Source of the DNA: JANQNX01 sp040217095
Lineage (GTDB): Bacteria; Pseudomonadota; Gammaproteobacteria; Eutrophobiales; Eutrophobiaceae
Direction: 5' to 3'
Assembly (NCBI GenBank): GCA_965229565.1
Contig: OZ245888.1
Location: 186,001 to 250,000, forward strand
Length of the DNA: 64,000 nucleotides
The notes below the pieces were generated by a model that made no database searches, was not told the origin of the DNA, and worked only from the letters and a program-made list of their open reading frames with translations. Positions 1-8,794 of this stretch are shown piece after piece. Numbering within the stretch: the stretch's first letter is position 1; every line of letters starts with the position of its first letter. Position numbers and translations under genes: made by a program.

Positions 1-1724
1 GATCGTGCCAGGGGATCATTTGGACGCCAGTATAAGGCCTGTTCATTCCATTTTTCTATTTCAGTTAAGGCTGCTTTTTGTTCAAGCAAATACCCGAATT
101 CCCTGTGTAACTCAGCGCGGGCAAGGCTGTTACGAACATCAAAGGGATTGAGCATGCCCCGCTTGAATAATCTGTCTGCCAGCGCAGCCGATTCCTTGTA
201 ATTTCCGGAACGTGCCGCGTTCATCCATATGGTACCCTCAAACCAGTAATAACCCGTCTCGTAAGGCGCCAATCGACGTGCCATTTCGTACATCGGGATT
301 GCCCCTTCAATATCGAGCTTACGCGTTCGTTCAATCGCTTCATCGTAGGCAAGTTGCGCAATGGCGGGAAGTGACCAGAGATATAACAACAGGATTAATA
401 CCAGCAACCTTATTGTTCTTTTACCGATGTAGGGGTTGTGCATGCCAATCGAGATGCAGCGTTCATCCTGTTTGCAGATTACTCGTTGTGCCAGGCCAAG
501 TAGTAAACCATAGATCAATAACAGGTAAGGAACATAGATAAGAAAATCTACCAGGGCATGCACATGAAAGGTTAGCAGACCGCCCATGATTGCCAGCAAA
601 CCCGCCTTTTCATCTGTGGCTAATCGTGAGTGATACTTCAGCATGGACAGCAGTATTATCAGGGGGAATGCACAGAACAGGACCAGGCCCAGGATGCCGA
701 CTTCAAACCATAATTGCAGATAATCGTTATGTACAAAGCGCGTGGCATTACCAATTGCGTCTCCGCTCTGATCACGTAACTGGTAGTAACGAAAAGTATG
801 AAATCCTTTGCCTGTCAGCGGATTTTTTTTGATTTCCTGCCATGCTATATCGTATAACATGAACCTATGTGAAAGACTCGACACCACACCCCTGCTTCGT
901 GCCAGTTCTTCAATGTTTTCCGAAATACTGTAGTCACGACCCAGTTTATGGCTCTTTCCTGTAACATGAAGATCAAAGTAGTCAGTGACATTGAAGACAA
1001 CGAACACCAGAATCATACCCCCGGCAAGTTTCTTCACGTTACGAGTATTTAACTGTAAGCCAACCAATCGTCCCAGTACAGATATCCCGACAATGCTCGT
1101 GGCGAATGCTACGTAGCCACCCCTGCTTCCGGTTGCCAGTAAGGCAAAGAACAGGAGTAGAACGCAGTAAAATAAAACATTGTGTTTTTTTCCAGCAGCA
1201 TACAAGGCTATCGTCGGCAAGAGCACAATATTGATTGCCGCTGCAAAACTGTTAGGCGTATAGAAAACGGCATTGGCCCGGTTGCCTAACTTAATGATAT
1301 ATCCCCAGTCTAGAAAATACTGCAGTAGACCCCACAGTGCCAGGCCGCAGGTCATCAATATGATCAATCTTGATATTGAAGCCACCAGCTTCCCACAAGA
1401 GAGGTGTGTTAATAGAAATCCCAGCAACAGGAACGAGGGAAGATAGAGCGCCTCGGCATTACCAACAGGCCTGATAAACAGGTAATTCAGGTACAACAGT
1501 ACTACAAAAGCCGCTAGCGCTAATGACAAAACATGCAGTTTGAATGGTTCTGTGCTGCAATAGATAGCAACCAGTAACAGAAAACCCAGCGCAATAAACC
1601 AGAAGACATAACCATTAAGAATGGAAACGGCTAAGGCGAAGGCCAGCGATACGAGGACAAAAAAAGAGGGCCAGATGGCCCTCGATTTGATCAATAAGGA
1701 TTCAGTCAATGTTAACCACTGCAT
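1..1724 (-). CDS. Wzy/O-antigen-ligase family membrane protein, probable pilin O-oligosaccharyltransferase (PglL/TfpO-like), 3' end outside window
   Basis: Read on the minus strand from an ATG at 1724, this frame stays open to the window edge (574 codons), so the C terminus is missing. The protein has about ten hydrophobic segments and a Wzy_C-type core: NPLTGKGFHTFRYY followed by HNDYLQLWFEVGILGL, the usual loop of O-antigen ligases and PglL-type oligosaccharyltransferases. After the last membrane segment comes a soluble helical region (LAYDEAIERTRKLDIEGAI) resembling TPR repeats. The start overlaps the end of the pilin gene mshA by 13 bases. A ligase directly behind a pilin gene is typical of enzymes that move lipid-linked glycans onto pilin in the periplasm. 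That substrate is inferred from position; an O-antigen ligase or polymerase role is the alternative. The mshA terminator sits inside its first 22 codons. Confidence 0.8.
   Translation of the reverse strand, partial: MQWLTLTESLLIKSRAIWPSFFVLVSLAFALAVSILNGYVFWFIALGFLLLVAIYCSTEPFKLHVLSLALAAFVVLLYLNYLFIRPVGNAEALYLPSFLLLGFLLTHLSCGKLVASISRLIILMTCGLALWGLLQYFLDWGYIIKLGNRANAVFYTPNSFAAAINIVLLPTIALYAAGKKHNVLFYCVLLLFFALLATGSRGGYVAFATSIVGISVLGRLVGLQLNTRNVKKLAGGMILVFVVFNVTDYFDLHVTGKSHKLGRDYSISENIEELARSRGVVSSLSHRFMLYDIAWQEIKKNPLTGKGFHTFRYYQLRDQSGDAIGNATRFVHNDYLQLWFEVGILGLVLFCAFPLIILLSMLKYHSRLATDEKAGLLAIMGGLLTFHVHALVDFLIYVPYLLLIYGLLLGLAQRVICKQDERCISIGMHNPYIGKRTIRLLVLILLLYLWSLPAIAQLAYDEAIERTRKLDIEGAIPMYEMARRLAPYETGYYWFEGTIWMNAARSGNYKESAALADRLFKRGMLNPFDVRNSLARAELHREFGYLLEQKAALTEIEKWNEQALYWRPNDPLAR
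1659..1683 (-). terminator. Intrinsic terminator of mshA, inside the ligase coding sequence
   Basis: On the minus strand a perfect 7-bp stem (GAGGGCC/GGCCCTC, loop ATCT) is followed at once by seven T. It lies 29 bases after the mshA stop and 41 bases into the next gene, where the T run encodes Ser-Phe-Phe. It should end most pilin transcripts and let a minority read through into the ligase. Confidence 0.8.
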
Positions 1725-2137
1725 AATCCTGATGAGATAGTGCCGGTTTGTTGTTGGCCGTTGAAATCAACCGTGATGGTAGAAGTCAGGCCACCCGCGT
1801 TACACGCAGCATCATTGGTATCAGAACATGTGGTGTCACCACCAGGGGTACCGTTTGCAGTAACGTCTACTGTAACGGTATTACTGCCCACGGCGCAGTC
1901 CAGGTTGTCCATGATTTCGGCAAAAGTGGGTGTCGCGCCGCTGTTATTTGCGATAAAAAGTGTGGCTGCCGAATAGATGCTACCTAATATACCCTGGGCA
2001 GCAGCCTGGTTGGCATCATCACTCAGGTTTACAAAACGAGGGACCGCGGTCGCCGCAAGGATGCCAAGTATGACGATTACCACAACCAGTTCTATCAGGG
2101 TAAAACCCTTTTGCTTCATTGCCTTTACATTTTTCAT
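1712..2137 (-). CDS. mshA: MSHA-type major pilin
   Basis: This 141-residue type IVa-class pilin is the main subunit of the fibre. A short positively charged leader (MKNVKAMKQKG) ends in Gly11 and is followed by FTLIELVVVIVILGILAA, with Glu at +5. This is the prepilin peptidase site plus the N-terminal helix that packs in the membrane and pilus core. The C-terminal part is Ser/Thr/Gly rich with several cysteines (C81, C104, C112 and C139), which could form disulfides, and offers many hydroxyl side chains for glycosylation by the downstream ligase. It has its own promoter in the 213-bp gap upstream and a strong terminator downstream, as expected for a highly expressed subunit in a long operon. 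The name rests on similarity of style and on the surrounding msh genes. Confidence 0.9.
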   Translation of the reverse strand: MKNVKAMKQKGFTLIELVVVIVILGILAATAVPRFVNLSDDANQAAAQGILGSIYSAATLFIANNSGATPTFAEIMDNLDCAVGSNTVTVDVTANGTPGGDTTCSDTNDAACNAGGLTSTITVDFNGQQQTGTISSGLCSG

Positions 2138-2291
2138 TTCAAGCTCCAGTGAGGCCGCAGCCTCTTTTTACTACTGTTGTCTAACTGTTTCCCGCAGGAA
2201 ACCGACGATTTCTCCCAAAATCCAGTAGCTATTTAACGGTGACTTCCTGTCTTTATAACTCCGTGCTTGCAACCGCGTTGACGGTTACAAG

Positions 2292-2320
2292 ACTATAACC
2301 CGTAGGATCAATATATTCAA
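2292..2320 (-). promoter_or_regulatory. Candidate sigma-70 promoter of mshA
   Basis: On the minus strand TTGAAT and TATAGT are separated by exactly 17 bases, upstream of mshA. The predicted leader is about 145 bases and contains two small GC-rich hairpins (near 2184-2199 and 2151-2164), the second just before the ribosome binding site. These could stabilise the pilin mRNA. Confidence 0.45.
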
Positions 2321-2350
2321 TTTTAACTGATATATTTAACCCATTGTTAT

Positions 2351-2947
2351 TTAAATGATTTTTGCCATCGTCACGACCATATACATACCCCCGACGACGA
2401 CAAAAATACCAAATAGTCGCATATTGCCGGGCAGTACATGCTCCGGGATTTCCTGCTTGCTATTCAGGCGGTCTGCTATCGCCTTGTTACTGATCCATTT
2501 ATTAGAAATTGCCTCAAGCCCTTTTAAAGTGCTGGGTCTTACCAATATAAAAATACCCAGCACAAAACAAACGGCATTAGCAAGAATTAAAAAATAATAA
2601 ATACTCTCGTAGAACCATTCAGATACAATCTGGTTGGCGTTGAGAGCTGGCATCTTTGACATCAAGACTTGCAACTCCTGCCCCACCAGGAATGTATATA
2701 AACAAAATCCAGCGCCAGCAATGACAAAAAGGCCTATTACATGATGGTAACGATAGAAAAATCGCTCAAGGTAGTGTGGTTGTTCTGCTTTTTCGAATGC
2801 ACTATCAGTGGATACCCACACATTCATTTTCTGACCGAATAAATGGACCTTGGCAGGTATTAAAATCATCAGAATGCCAAGCAATACAACCAGGATACCC
2901 AACCAGAAAATCGCAGAGCTTAACCAAAGCACAATTTCACTATTCAT
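2351..2947 (-). CDS. Uncharacterised four-helix membrane protein of the msh locus
   Basis: The product has 198 residues and four strongly hydrophobic segments, at about residues 5-30, 68-90, 115-137 and 174-196. Between them lie a basic/polar loop after the first helix and another after the third (STLKGLEAISNKWISNKAIADRL). I do not recognise the family. The gene starts two bases after the end of the mshF-like gene and is the last gene before the mshA promoter, so it is almost surely cotranscribed with the pilus assembly genes. A role in inner-membrane assembly or anchoring of the pilus machine is only inferred from place. No cysteine or histidine motif suggesting catalysis was seen. Confidence 0.7.
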   Translation of the reverse strand: MNSEIVLWLSSAIFWLGILVVLLGILMILIPAKVHLFGQKMNVWVSTDSAFEKAEQPHYLERFFYRYHHVIGLFVIAGAGFCLYTFLVGQELQVLMSKMPALNANQIVSEWFYESIYYFLILANAVCFVLGIFILVRPSTLKGLEAISNKWISNKAIADRLNSKQEIPEHVLPGNMRLFGIFVVVGGMYMVVTMAKII

Positions 2948-2949
2948 AG

Positions 2950-3534
2950 TTAATTAGTCCACGTGTAAGAAGTTACAGGTTTTAAGCTTGCTCCGATTAA
3001 TTTATCGACATGCGATTCATAGGTAGCATTATTATTCAAATCTTCAAATTCGATCTCAATACGAAAATGTATTCGTTCAGGGCCCTCGAGGGTTGAATCG
3101 AACATTTCCGTATTCTTGATCATATATATTAAATGCTTCTTTACCGGGTCGTAATACCAATTGCCTTTGACAACATTGTCCAGCCTGTCTGAGTCGATTG
3201 CGCCGGCGTATACATTTGTTCTCGCAGAAAAGTTTATTGCGGATTCGTCTTTAAGATCTGCAACCTGTTTTCCACCTATAAGTAAATAAGGATTTTGATC
3301 CAGTACGGTCTCTATATCCGAGTAATCATTTTTGACAATTGCTTCGACAAGCTTGCTGGTAAGCACCACGTTGATGTTATTTACTGTGGTATTCACTGCT
3401 ACCCTCTCTACTTTCGCAAAGACTTTCAGCATGTAAACTGAGAAAACCGCGAAAAAAACACTGATCGCAAAAATTGCTACCACCAATTCCAGGCGTGATA
3501 GATTCCTGTTTGACCATCGTCCTGCAATGTACAT
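2950..3534 (-). CDS. MshF-like / atypical pseudopilin-like protein
   Basis: The likely start is the ATG at 3534, sharing a base with the mshG stop (TAATG), which gives 194 residues; an in-frame ATG at 3561 lies inside mshG. Residues 11-35 (NLSRLELVVAIFAISVFF...) look like a type IV pilin N terminus with Glu at the +5 position. The residue before the presumed cleavage site is Asn, not the Gly that prepilin peptidase normally needs, and the FTLIE core is degenerate. The remainder is a soluble periplasmic domain without cysteines. Its place behind mshG matches mshF in Vibrio and Shewanella. It may be an uncleaved bitopic assembly protein or a diverged minor pseudopilin. The mshF assignment is tentative. 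Confidence 0.6.
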   Translation of the reverse strand: MYIAGRWSNRNLSRLELVVAIFAISVFFAVFSVYMLKVFAKVERVAVNTTVNNINVVLTSKLVEAIVKNDYSDIETVLDQNPYLLIGGKQVADLKDESAINFSARTNVYAGAIDSDRLDNVVKGNWYYDPVKKHLIYMIKNTEMFDSTLEGPERIHFRIEIEFEDLNNNATYESHVDKLIGASLKPVTSYTWTN

Positions 3535-4757
3535 TATCTGACAGCACTGGATAGATCCCACATTGGCAGGAAAACGCCAAGTGCCAGTATCAGCACCATG
3601 ACACCGATAGCGATAATCATGATAGGCTCAATAGCCGAACTCAGGTTTTTGATATCGTAATCAACCTCGCGATCGTAATAATCGGCAACCTCTACCATCA
3701 TGTCATCAACCTGCCCGGTTTCCTCACCTACCGACAGCATCTGTAATACCAAAGGTGTAAACATACGGGTCATGCTTGCTGTCCTTGTCAAGGATTCACC
3801 TCGTTCGATGCCATTGCGCATGCCAAGAATTTTTTCACTGATGTATTCATTATCAACTGAACGTGACACTACGGTCATAGCCTGTATCAACGGTACACCG
3901 GATTTTAGCCCCATAGAGAATGAACGGGCAAAACGCGCCAATGTCGCACGATAAATAATGTCACCGGCAAGCGGAATTTTTAGCTTGTACCTGTCCCATA
4001 ATAAACGGCCGTCATCGGTTTTCACATAGTAGCGGATTCCAACTATTGAAATCACCAGTCCGGCCAGCATATATGGCCAGAAAGTGACAAAAAAATTCGA
4101 AGTAGCCATCAGGAACCGTGTTTGCCATGGTAAAGCAACACCCGCATTTTCAAATATACCCGCAAATACGGGAATGACCCAGATGTTAATGATGGCGATG
4201 GCGATAGCAATGGCAACAATAACAAAAGTCGGGTAACGCAAGGCTGCCTTGATTCGTTCACGAGTATCTTTTTCCCTGGCAAGATATTCAGAAATGCGAA
4301 AAAAAGATTCTTCCAACCTGCCGCTCTCTTCTCCCACGCGTACCATGCTGAGATAAAGTTGTGAAAATATGTAAGGGTGTCTTGCCATGGAGCCAGACAG
4401 TTCTCTGCCGGACTCAAGATGCGAAAGTATATCTCTTAAAGCATCGATCATCTTTTGATTTCTGGATGACTGGATAAGACCCACAATTGCTTTAGTCATC
4501 GGCACGCCAGCCTTCATCAGGGTAAACATCTGCCTGCTGAACAAAATCAAATCATCCAGGCCAGGCATCCTGTTCTTGTTGAGAAGACTGTTAATCGAAT
4601 GACTGCCGTTGAAAGACTGGCTTCGCTCCTTAATATCAATCGGTGTGATACCAGTATTAAATAACTGACTTGCAACAGCATCCAACGAACCTGCATCCAT
4701 TTCTCCTGTCACCAGGCTGCCGCTGCTATTTCGGCCCTTGTAACTGAATAATGGCAT
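3534..4757 (-). CDS. mshG: MSHA pilus platform protein MshG (GspF/PilC family)
   Basis: This 407-residue polytopic inner-membrane protein serves as the platform on which the MshE ATPase works. Two T2SSF domains are visible, each with the usual pattern: an early LILFSRQMFTLMKAGVP motif near residue 90 and a second copy (LARFARSFSMGLKSGVPLIQAM) near residue 275. Hydrophobic helices lie near 175-195, 225-245 and 375-400. The length is standard. The start codon overlaps the stop of mshE by one base (ATG directly on the stop), so translation is probably coupled. Confidence 0.92.
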   Translation of the reverse strand: MPLFSYKGRNSSGSLVTGEMDAGSLDAVASQLFNTGITPIDIKERSQSFNGSHSINSLLNKNRMPGLDDLILFSRQMFTLMKAGVPMTKAIVGLIQSSRNQKMIDALRDILSHLESGRELSGSMARHPYIFSQLYLSMVRVGEESGRLEESFFRISEYLAREKDTRERIKAALRYPTFVIVAIAIAIAIINIWVIPVFAGIFENAGVALPWQTRFLMATSNFFVTFWPYMLAGLVISIVGIRYYVKTDDGRLLWDRYKLKIPLAGDIIYRATLARFARSFSMGLKSGVPLIQAMTVVSRSVDNEYISEKILGMRNGIERGESLTRTASMTRMFTPLVLQMLSVGEETGQVDDMMVEVADYYDREVDYDIKNLSSAIEPIMIIAIGVMVLILALGVFLPMWDLSSAVR

Positions 4758-6508
4758 CAGGCGCCCTGCTCCTCGTGAGCTTGAAGAATTTCATTATCAG
4801 TGACGCTGTCAATGTCAGCAGAGATTCGAATCACCTCATCCATACTTGTAATTCCCTCAACAGCGTACTGTAATGCGACCATATTCAGTGGGCGGAAATG
4901 TCTTGAATTTCGCGCCGCCTTTATGAACTGGGCACTGTCTCCATGCCCGAGGATGTTGGCGAGTTTCTTGTCCATCTCCAGTAGTTCGTAAACGCCGATA
5001 CGGCCCGTATACCCGGTATAGCTACAATGTGCACAACCGATGCCATTTTTGAAGGTGACGTTAAACTTGTCTTCATCGACAAAACTTTTTAGCCATCCCT
5101 GCTGCTGGTCGGTCAACTCTGCCGGCTGGGAGCAACCATCGCATACCCTTCGGACCAATCGCTGCGCCAGTATCGCCTGGAGGGCAGAGGCAAGGAGATA
5201 GCTTTTAATGCCCATATCCATCAAGCGATTCACGGTGCTAACTGCATCATTGGTGTGTAATGTAGATAGAACGAGGTGGCCGGTCATGGCGGCCCTGAGA
5301 GCAATCTCGGCGGTTTCCTCGTCTCGCATTTCACCGATTAACACGATGTCCGGATCCTGCCGTAAAGCAGAGCGAAGCACGGCGGCAAAGGTACGACCTA
5401 TATCACTGTTTACCTGAACCTGGTTGATACGTGACAGCTTGTATTCCACCGGATCTTCTACCGTAATAATCTTCTTTTCCGGTACATTGAGTGTCTGAAG
5501 AGCAGCATACAGCGTCGTAGTTTTACCACTGCCAGTAGGTCCGGTGACAAGTATCATGCCGTGGGGTCGATGAATCAGCTTATCAAAACGTTCCAGTAAT
5601 GGGGCAGGCATACCCAGTTTTGCAAGATCCAGTGTGCCTGCACTCTGATCAAGCAAGCGCATTACTACTGATTCACCAAATTGCACCGGCATAGTGGACA
5701 AGCGGACATCGATATTGTGATCTTTAACGCGTAGACTAAAGCGGCCATCTTGTGGCAATCGCTTTTCGGATATATCCAGCCCTGCCATTAACTTCAACCT
5801 GAGTACGAGGGCCGATGCGATGCGGGTTTCATCCATCGTATGTTCCTGCAATACGCCGTCAACACGCTGTCGTATTCTTAATACGTTTTCATCCGGCTCT
5901 ATGTGTATATCCGAGGCCTTAATCTGTATCGCGTCTTCAAACAGTGACATCAACAGTTTGACCACGGGTGCTTCGGCAACATCGGCATCTTCCAAAAGGG
6001 CACCGAGATCGATATCACCTTCCGCTAATTCTTCACTTAGTTCCTCGGCAAAGCCACTGATTTGCTCGGTCTTTCGATATACTGTATCAATAGTCTTGAG
6101 CAGTTCATCTTCCCTGACTACTGCAAGCCTGATCGGTACTTTTAAAATCCTGGATAACTCATCAAATGCAAAGATGTTGGTCGGGTCTGACATACCGACG
6201 AGGATGCCCTGCTTGTCCTGACTTAATGCAATAGCTCGAAACCTTCGTGCCTGTATCTCGGGAATTAATTTGACAATATCAGGCTTGAATTTGTAATGAC
6301 CCAGGTCAATGAAAGGAATCTTTAACTGCTGCGATAAGGCATTTAACATCGCCTCTTCAGTAATATAACCATCATCTATTAATACACGCCCGAGTTTTTG
6401 GCCGCTGGTTTGTTGCTTCGTTAATGCCTGCTGCAGTTGTTCATCGGAAATCAATTTGCTTTCCAGCAACAGATCGCCAAGGCGTAATTTTTTACGAGGA
6501 TTTATCAT
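4757..6508 (-). CDS. mshE: MSHA pilus extension ATPase MshE (GspE/PilB family)
   Basis: This 583-residue hexameric ATPase powers pilus extension. Residues 9-32 and 38-61 are two tandem MshEN motifs (RLGDLLLESKLI... and KLGRVLIDDGYI...). In the Vibrio cholerae protein this domain binds cyclic di-GMP. The first copy has Lys18 where the motif usually has Gly. Then come the GspE core with Walker A GPTGSGKT at 323-330, an Asp/His box, and Walker B DPDIVLIGEMRD at about 385-396. A tetracysteine zinc site follows (C456, C459, C492, C495). Everything needed for activity is present. Extension of the pilus is therefore likely under cyclic di-GMP control. The gene overlaps mshN by 17 bases. Confidence 0.93.
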   Translation of the reverse strand: MINPRKKLRLGDLLLESKLISDEQLQQALTKQQTSGQKLGRVLIDDGYITEEAMLNALSQQLKIPFIDLGHYKFKPDIVKLIPEIQARRFRAIALSQDKQGILVGMSDPTNIFAFDELSRILKVPIRLAVVREDELLKTIDTVYRKTEQISGFAEELSEELAEGDIDLGALLEDADVAEAPVVKLLMSLFEDAIQIKASDIHIEPDENVLRIRQRVDGVLQEHTMDETRIASALVLRLKLMAGLDISEKRLPQDGRFSLRVKDHNIDVRLSTMPVQFGESVVMRLLDQSAGTLDLAKLGMPAPLLERFDKLIHRPHGMILVTGPTGSGKTTTLYAALQTLNVPEKKIITVEDPVEYKLSRINQVQVNSDIGRTFAAVLRSALRQDPDIVLIGEMRDEETAEIALRAAMTGHLVLSTLHTNDAVSTVNRLMDMGIKSYLLASALQAILAQRLVRRVCDGCSQPAELTDQQQGWLKSFVDEDKFNVTFKNGIGCAHCSYTGYTGRIGVYELLEMDKKLANILGHGDSAQFIKAARNSRHFRPLNMVALQYAVEGITSMDEVIRISADIDSVTDNEILQAHEEQGA

Positions 6509-7907
6509 TCATCATTGCAGTCAAGTTATTAAACCGCTCTTGTACAAATTCCCTTGGTTGTCCAGCAAGGGTTTGCTTGTTCATAGCCTGTTGATAGGCA
6601 AATAGCGCGTCGCTATACCGATCCAGGGCTTCCAGTGAAATGCCAAGCCCCATCCACCACGCGGCATTTACTTCTTTTAATTGTAGCAGGTCGCGATAAA
6701 GTCGGGCTGCAATTTCGTGGTTTCCCAGTCTTTGCTGTACCGCAGCCTTTATCGCGTAATAATCAGTATGACTGGACATGGATGGAGAATACATGTCCAG
6801 CTGCCTCGCTGCTTCTACAAGTTTTCCTTCCTGTAGATAAATTTTAGCGGTGAGTGTCAACCACTCTGTCTGATCCGGCTTTTGAATCAATCCTGTATTT
6901 AGCACCTCCATGGCTGATAAAACATCACCTTGCTGATAGTAAATCAAGGCAAGCGTAGAACGTGCCTTAACATGCGTGGCATCAATTGCCAATAGTGCCT
7001 GGAGTTGCGTAATGCTTTCAGGATAACGCTGCTTTCTATAATCCTCATAGGCCTGGGAAAATATTTCATCAGCGATAGAATTGTGCGTCTTTGTGACCGG
7101 CGTCTTTACCACATCGCCCTTGTATACCGTACTGCCAGTGGAATCATCGGCATCGTCAAAAGATAGTAGTGCGTCTTTCTGACTGCCACGATTTCGTGGT
7201 TTTAATTCCGGGGCAACTGATTTTTCGTGCCACATTGACACAACCAGTTTATGCGAGTCATCGGCCCTGTTACTGCTGATCGTATTGATATCCAGCTCAG
7301 CTTCCGATTCAAGCGTCAGCCTGAGTTTATTACCATCGAGCTGCTCCGCTCTCATTTTATAAAACGGATCTGCCGGTTCAAGTTGTTCTAACGGAAAAGA
7401 AAGTGCTGATTGATCCAGTTCTATGACGACTCGTGTCGGTTCTTCCAGAGTATAAACATGGTATGCTGTTGCTTTGGTCAGGGAGAGTAATAATTCGATA
7501 CCCTCGGCGTTTTTTTCAAATTCAATCGCGTTCAAACTATTTTCTGGCAAAGGCAACACATGGTCTTGCATTTGCACAAAATCCAGATCTGAATCCAGCT
7601 GAAATAACTCGATATTTAAATTCCCGGATTTTCTCTCGTTAACACCAGTCTCTGAAATACTTGCTACGAAACTATTCGCAACAGAGGAATTTACATATGG
7701 CAAGTGCATATGAACTTGATAAGCTCCGAATGTCAGTAGAAAAACTAACACGGAAAGTTTTATTATCGGCAATATCCATGAAAAGTCAGTCTCATCCGAT
7801 GTAAATTCGTGCGAAGAACTTAGCCCGTTTAATATATTATCCTGATCCTCGTTTTTATACGCCTGCCTGGTTTCAAGGTCGTTAAGTAATTTATTTATCA
7901 GGCTCAT
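6492..7907 (-). CDS. mshN: MSHA biogenesis protein MshN (TPR protein)
   Basis: This 471-residue bitopic membrane protein has a short cytoplasmic N terminus (MSLINKLLNDLETR, a signature of MshN and of related GspB-like proteins), a transmembrane helix at about 44-64, and a periplasmic part. Residues about 110-230 form an AMIN-like beta domain (VYTLEEPTRVVIELDQ), a type used to bind peptidoglycan or secretins. Residues about 285-460 are TPR repeats such as AYEDYRKQRYPESITQLQAL. The protein probably connects the secretin MshL and the inner-membrane complex. It starts nine bases after the end of mshM. Confidence 0.85.
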   Translation of the reverse strand: MSLINKLLNDLETRQAYKNEDQDNILNGLSSSHEFTSDETDFSWILPIIKLSVLVFLLTFGAYQVHMHLPYVNSSVANSFVASISETGVNERKSGNLNIELFQLDSDLDFVQMQDHVLPLPENSLNAIEFEKNAEGIELLLSLTKATAYHVYTLEEPTRVVIELDQSALSFPLEQLEPADPFYKMRAEQLDGNKLRLTLESEAELDINTISSNRADDSHKLVVSMWHEKSVAPELKPRNRGSQKDALLSFDDADDSTGSTVYKGDVVKTPVTKTHNSIADEIFSQAYEDYRKQRYPESITQLQALLAIDATHVKARSTLALIYYQQGDVLSAMEVLNTGLIQKPDQTEWLTLTAKIYLQEGKLVEAARQLDMYSPSMSSHTDYYAIKAAVQQRLGNHEIAARLYRDLLQLKEVNAAWWMGLGISLEALDRYSDALFAYQQAMNKQTLAGQPREFVQERFNNLTAMMNDKSS

Positions 7908-7916
7908 GGCTTTTTA

Positions 7917-8789
7917 CTAGCTGCCAAGTATCCAACGAGAAAAGCCAGGGAAGTAATGATTTAACCATGATTCTTTATCTTCTCCTCCCTGTTCCATGTC
8001 ATGGTAGGCAAGTTTAATATGCTTATGTGTCACTACCCGTTTGCCTTCACCATAAGCACACATCAAACCTTTATGACAAAGCACATTGATTAATCGTGGA
8101 ATACCCTGACTATATTTGTGAATCGCATCGCAGGCACGATGATTAAACAGGTTTTCTTCACAACCTGCTATTTGCAAACGATGTTTAATATAGGAACACG
8201 TTGCTACCTTGTTTAAGGGCTGTAATTGGTATGTAAATGTGATTCGTTGCTTGAGTTGTCTTACGGATGGTTGACTTAGCAGGTTATCAAGTTCCGGTTG
8301 TCCGAAAAGAACCACTTGCAATAACTTTCTCTTTTCTGTTTCAAGATTCGTTAGTAATCGTAACGATTCCAGCGTCTGAACCGGCATCGCTTGTACTTCA
8401 TCCAGGCAAACAACAACCTTCTTTCCCTTGCGATGTGTGTTCAGCAACGCCCGCGTTAATAACGTTAGCAGTTTATGCTGGGAAATTCCTTCTTCGTACT
8501 GAACTGATAGTGCATCAGCAATAGTAAAAAACAGACTGTCCGCCTTTATAAACGGATTATGAATATATGCCGTTACAAAATCCTTACTTACATTTTTCAT
8601 GAGTGTTTTGCAAAGAATGGTTTTTCCTACGCCCACCTCACCAGTTACCTTGACAAACCCCTCCCCGCTACGTAGTGCCACGGTCAGCACATTCAGCGCA
8701 TCCTGGTAGCCTGCCCGGTTCATAAAGAAACTCGTGTCAGAAGTTATGTTGAAAGGCAATTCTTTCAACTTAAAGTGTTTTAAATACAT
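7917..8789 (-). CDS. mshM: MSHA biogenesis AAA ATPase MshM (ExeA/GspA family)
   Basis: This 290-residue AAA ATPase of the ExeA/GspA class has Walker A GEVGVGKT at 50-57, Walker B VVVCLDE with Asp130 and Glu131, and a sensor region near FGQPELDNLL. ExeA-like proteins pair with GspB-like partners to place a secretin in the outer membrane by remodelling peptidoglycan. MshM and MshN, adjacent here, are the MSHA version of this pair. The protein lacks the transmembrane helix and C-terminal peptidoglycan-binding domain of the longer ExeA. Spacing to mshL is five bases. Confidence 0.9.
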   Translation of the reverse strand: MYLKHFKLKELPFNITSDTSFFMNRAGYQDALNVLTVALRSGEGFVKVTGEVGVGKTILCKTLMKNVSKDFVTAYIHNPFIKADSLFFTIADALSVQYEEGISQHKLLTLLTRALLNTHRKGKKVVVCLDEVQAMPVQTLESLRLLTNLETEKRKLLQVVLFGQPELDNLLSQPSVRQLKQRITFTYQLQPLNKVATCSYIKHRLQIAGCEENLFNHRACDAIHKYSQGIPRLINVLCHKGLMCAYGEGKRVVTHKHIKLAYHDMEQGGEDKESWLNHYFPGFSRWILGS

Positions 8790-8794
8790 AGGCT

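Noticed and set aside
212..832. Two plus-strand open frames
   Set aside because: They lie antisense to the clear membrane-protein frame of the ligase and have no family features.
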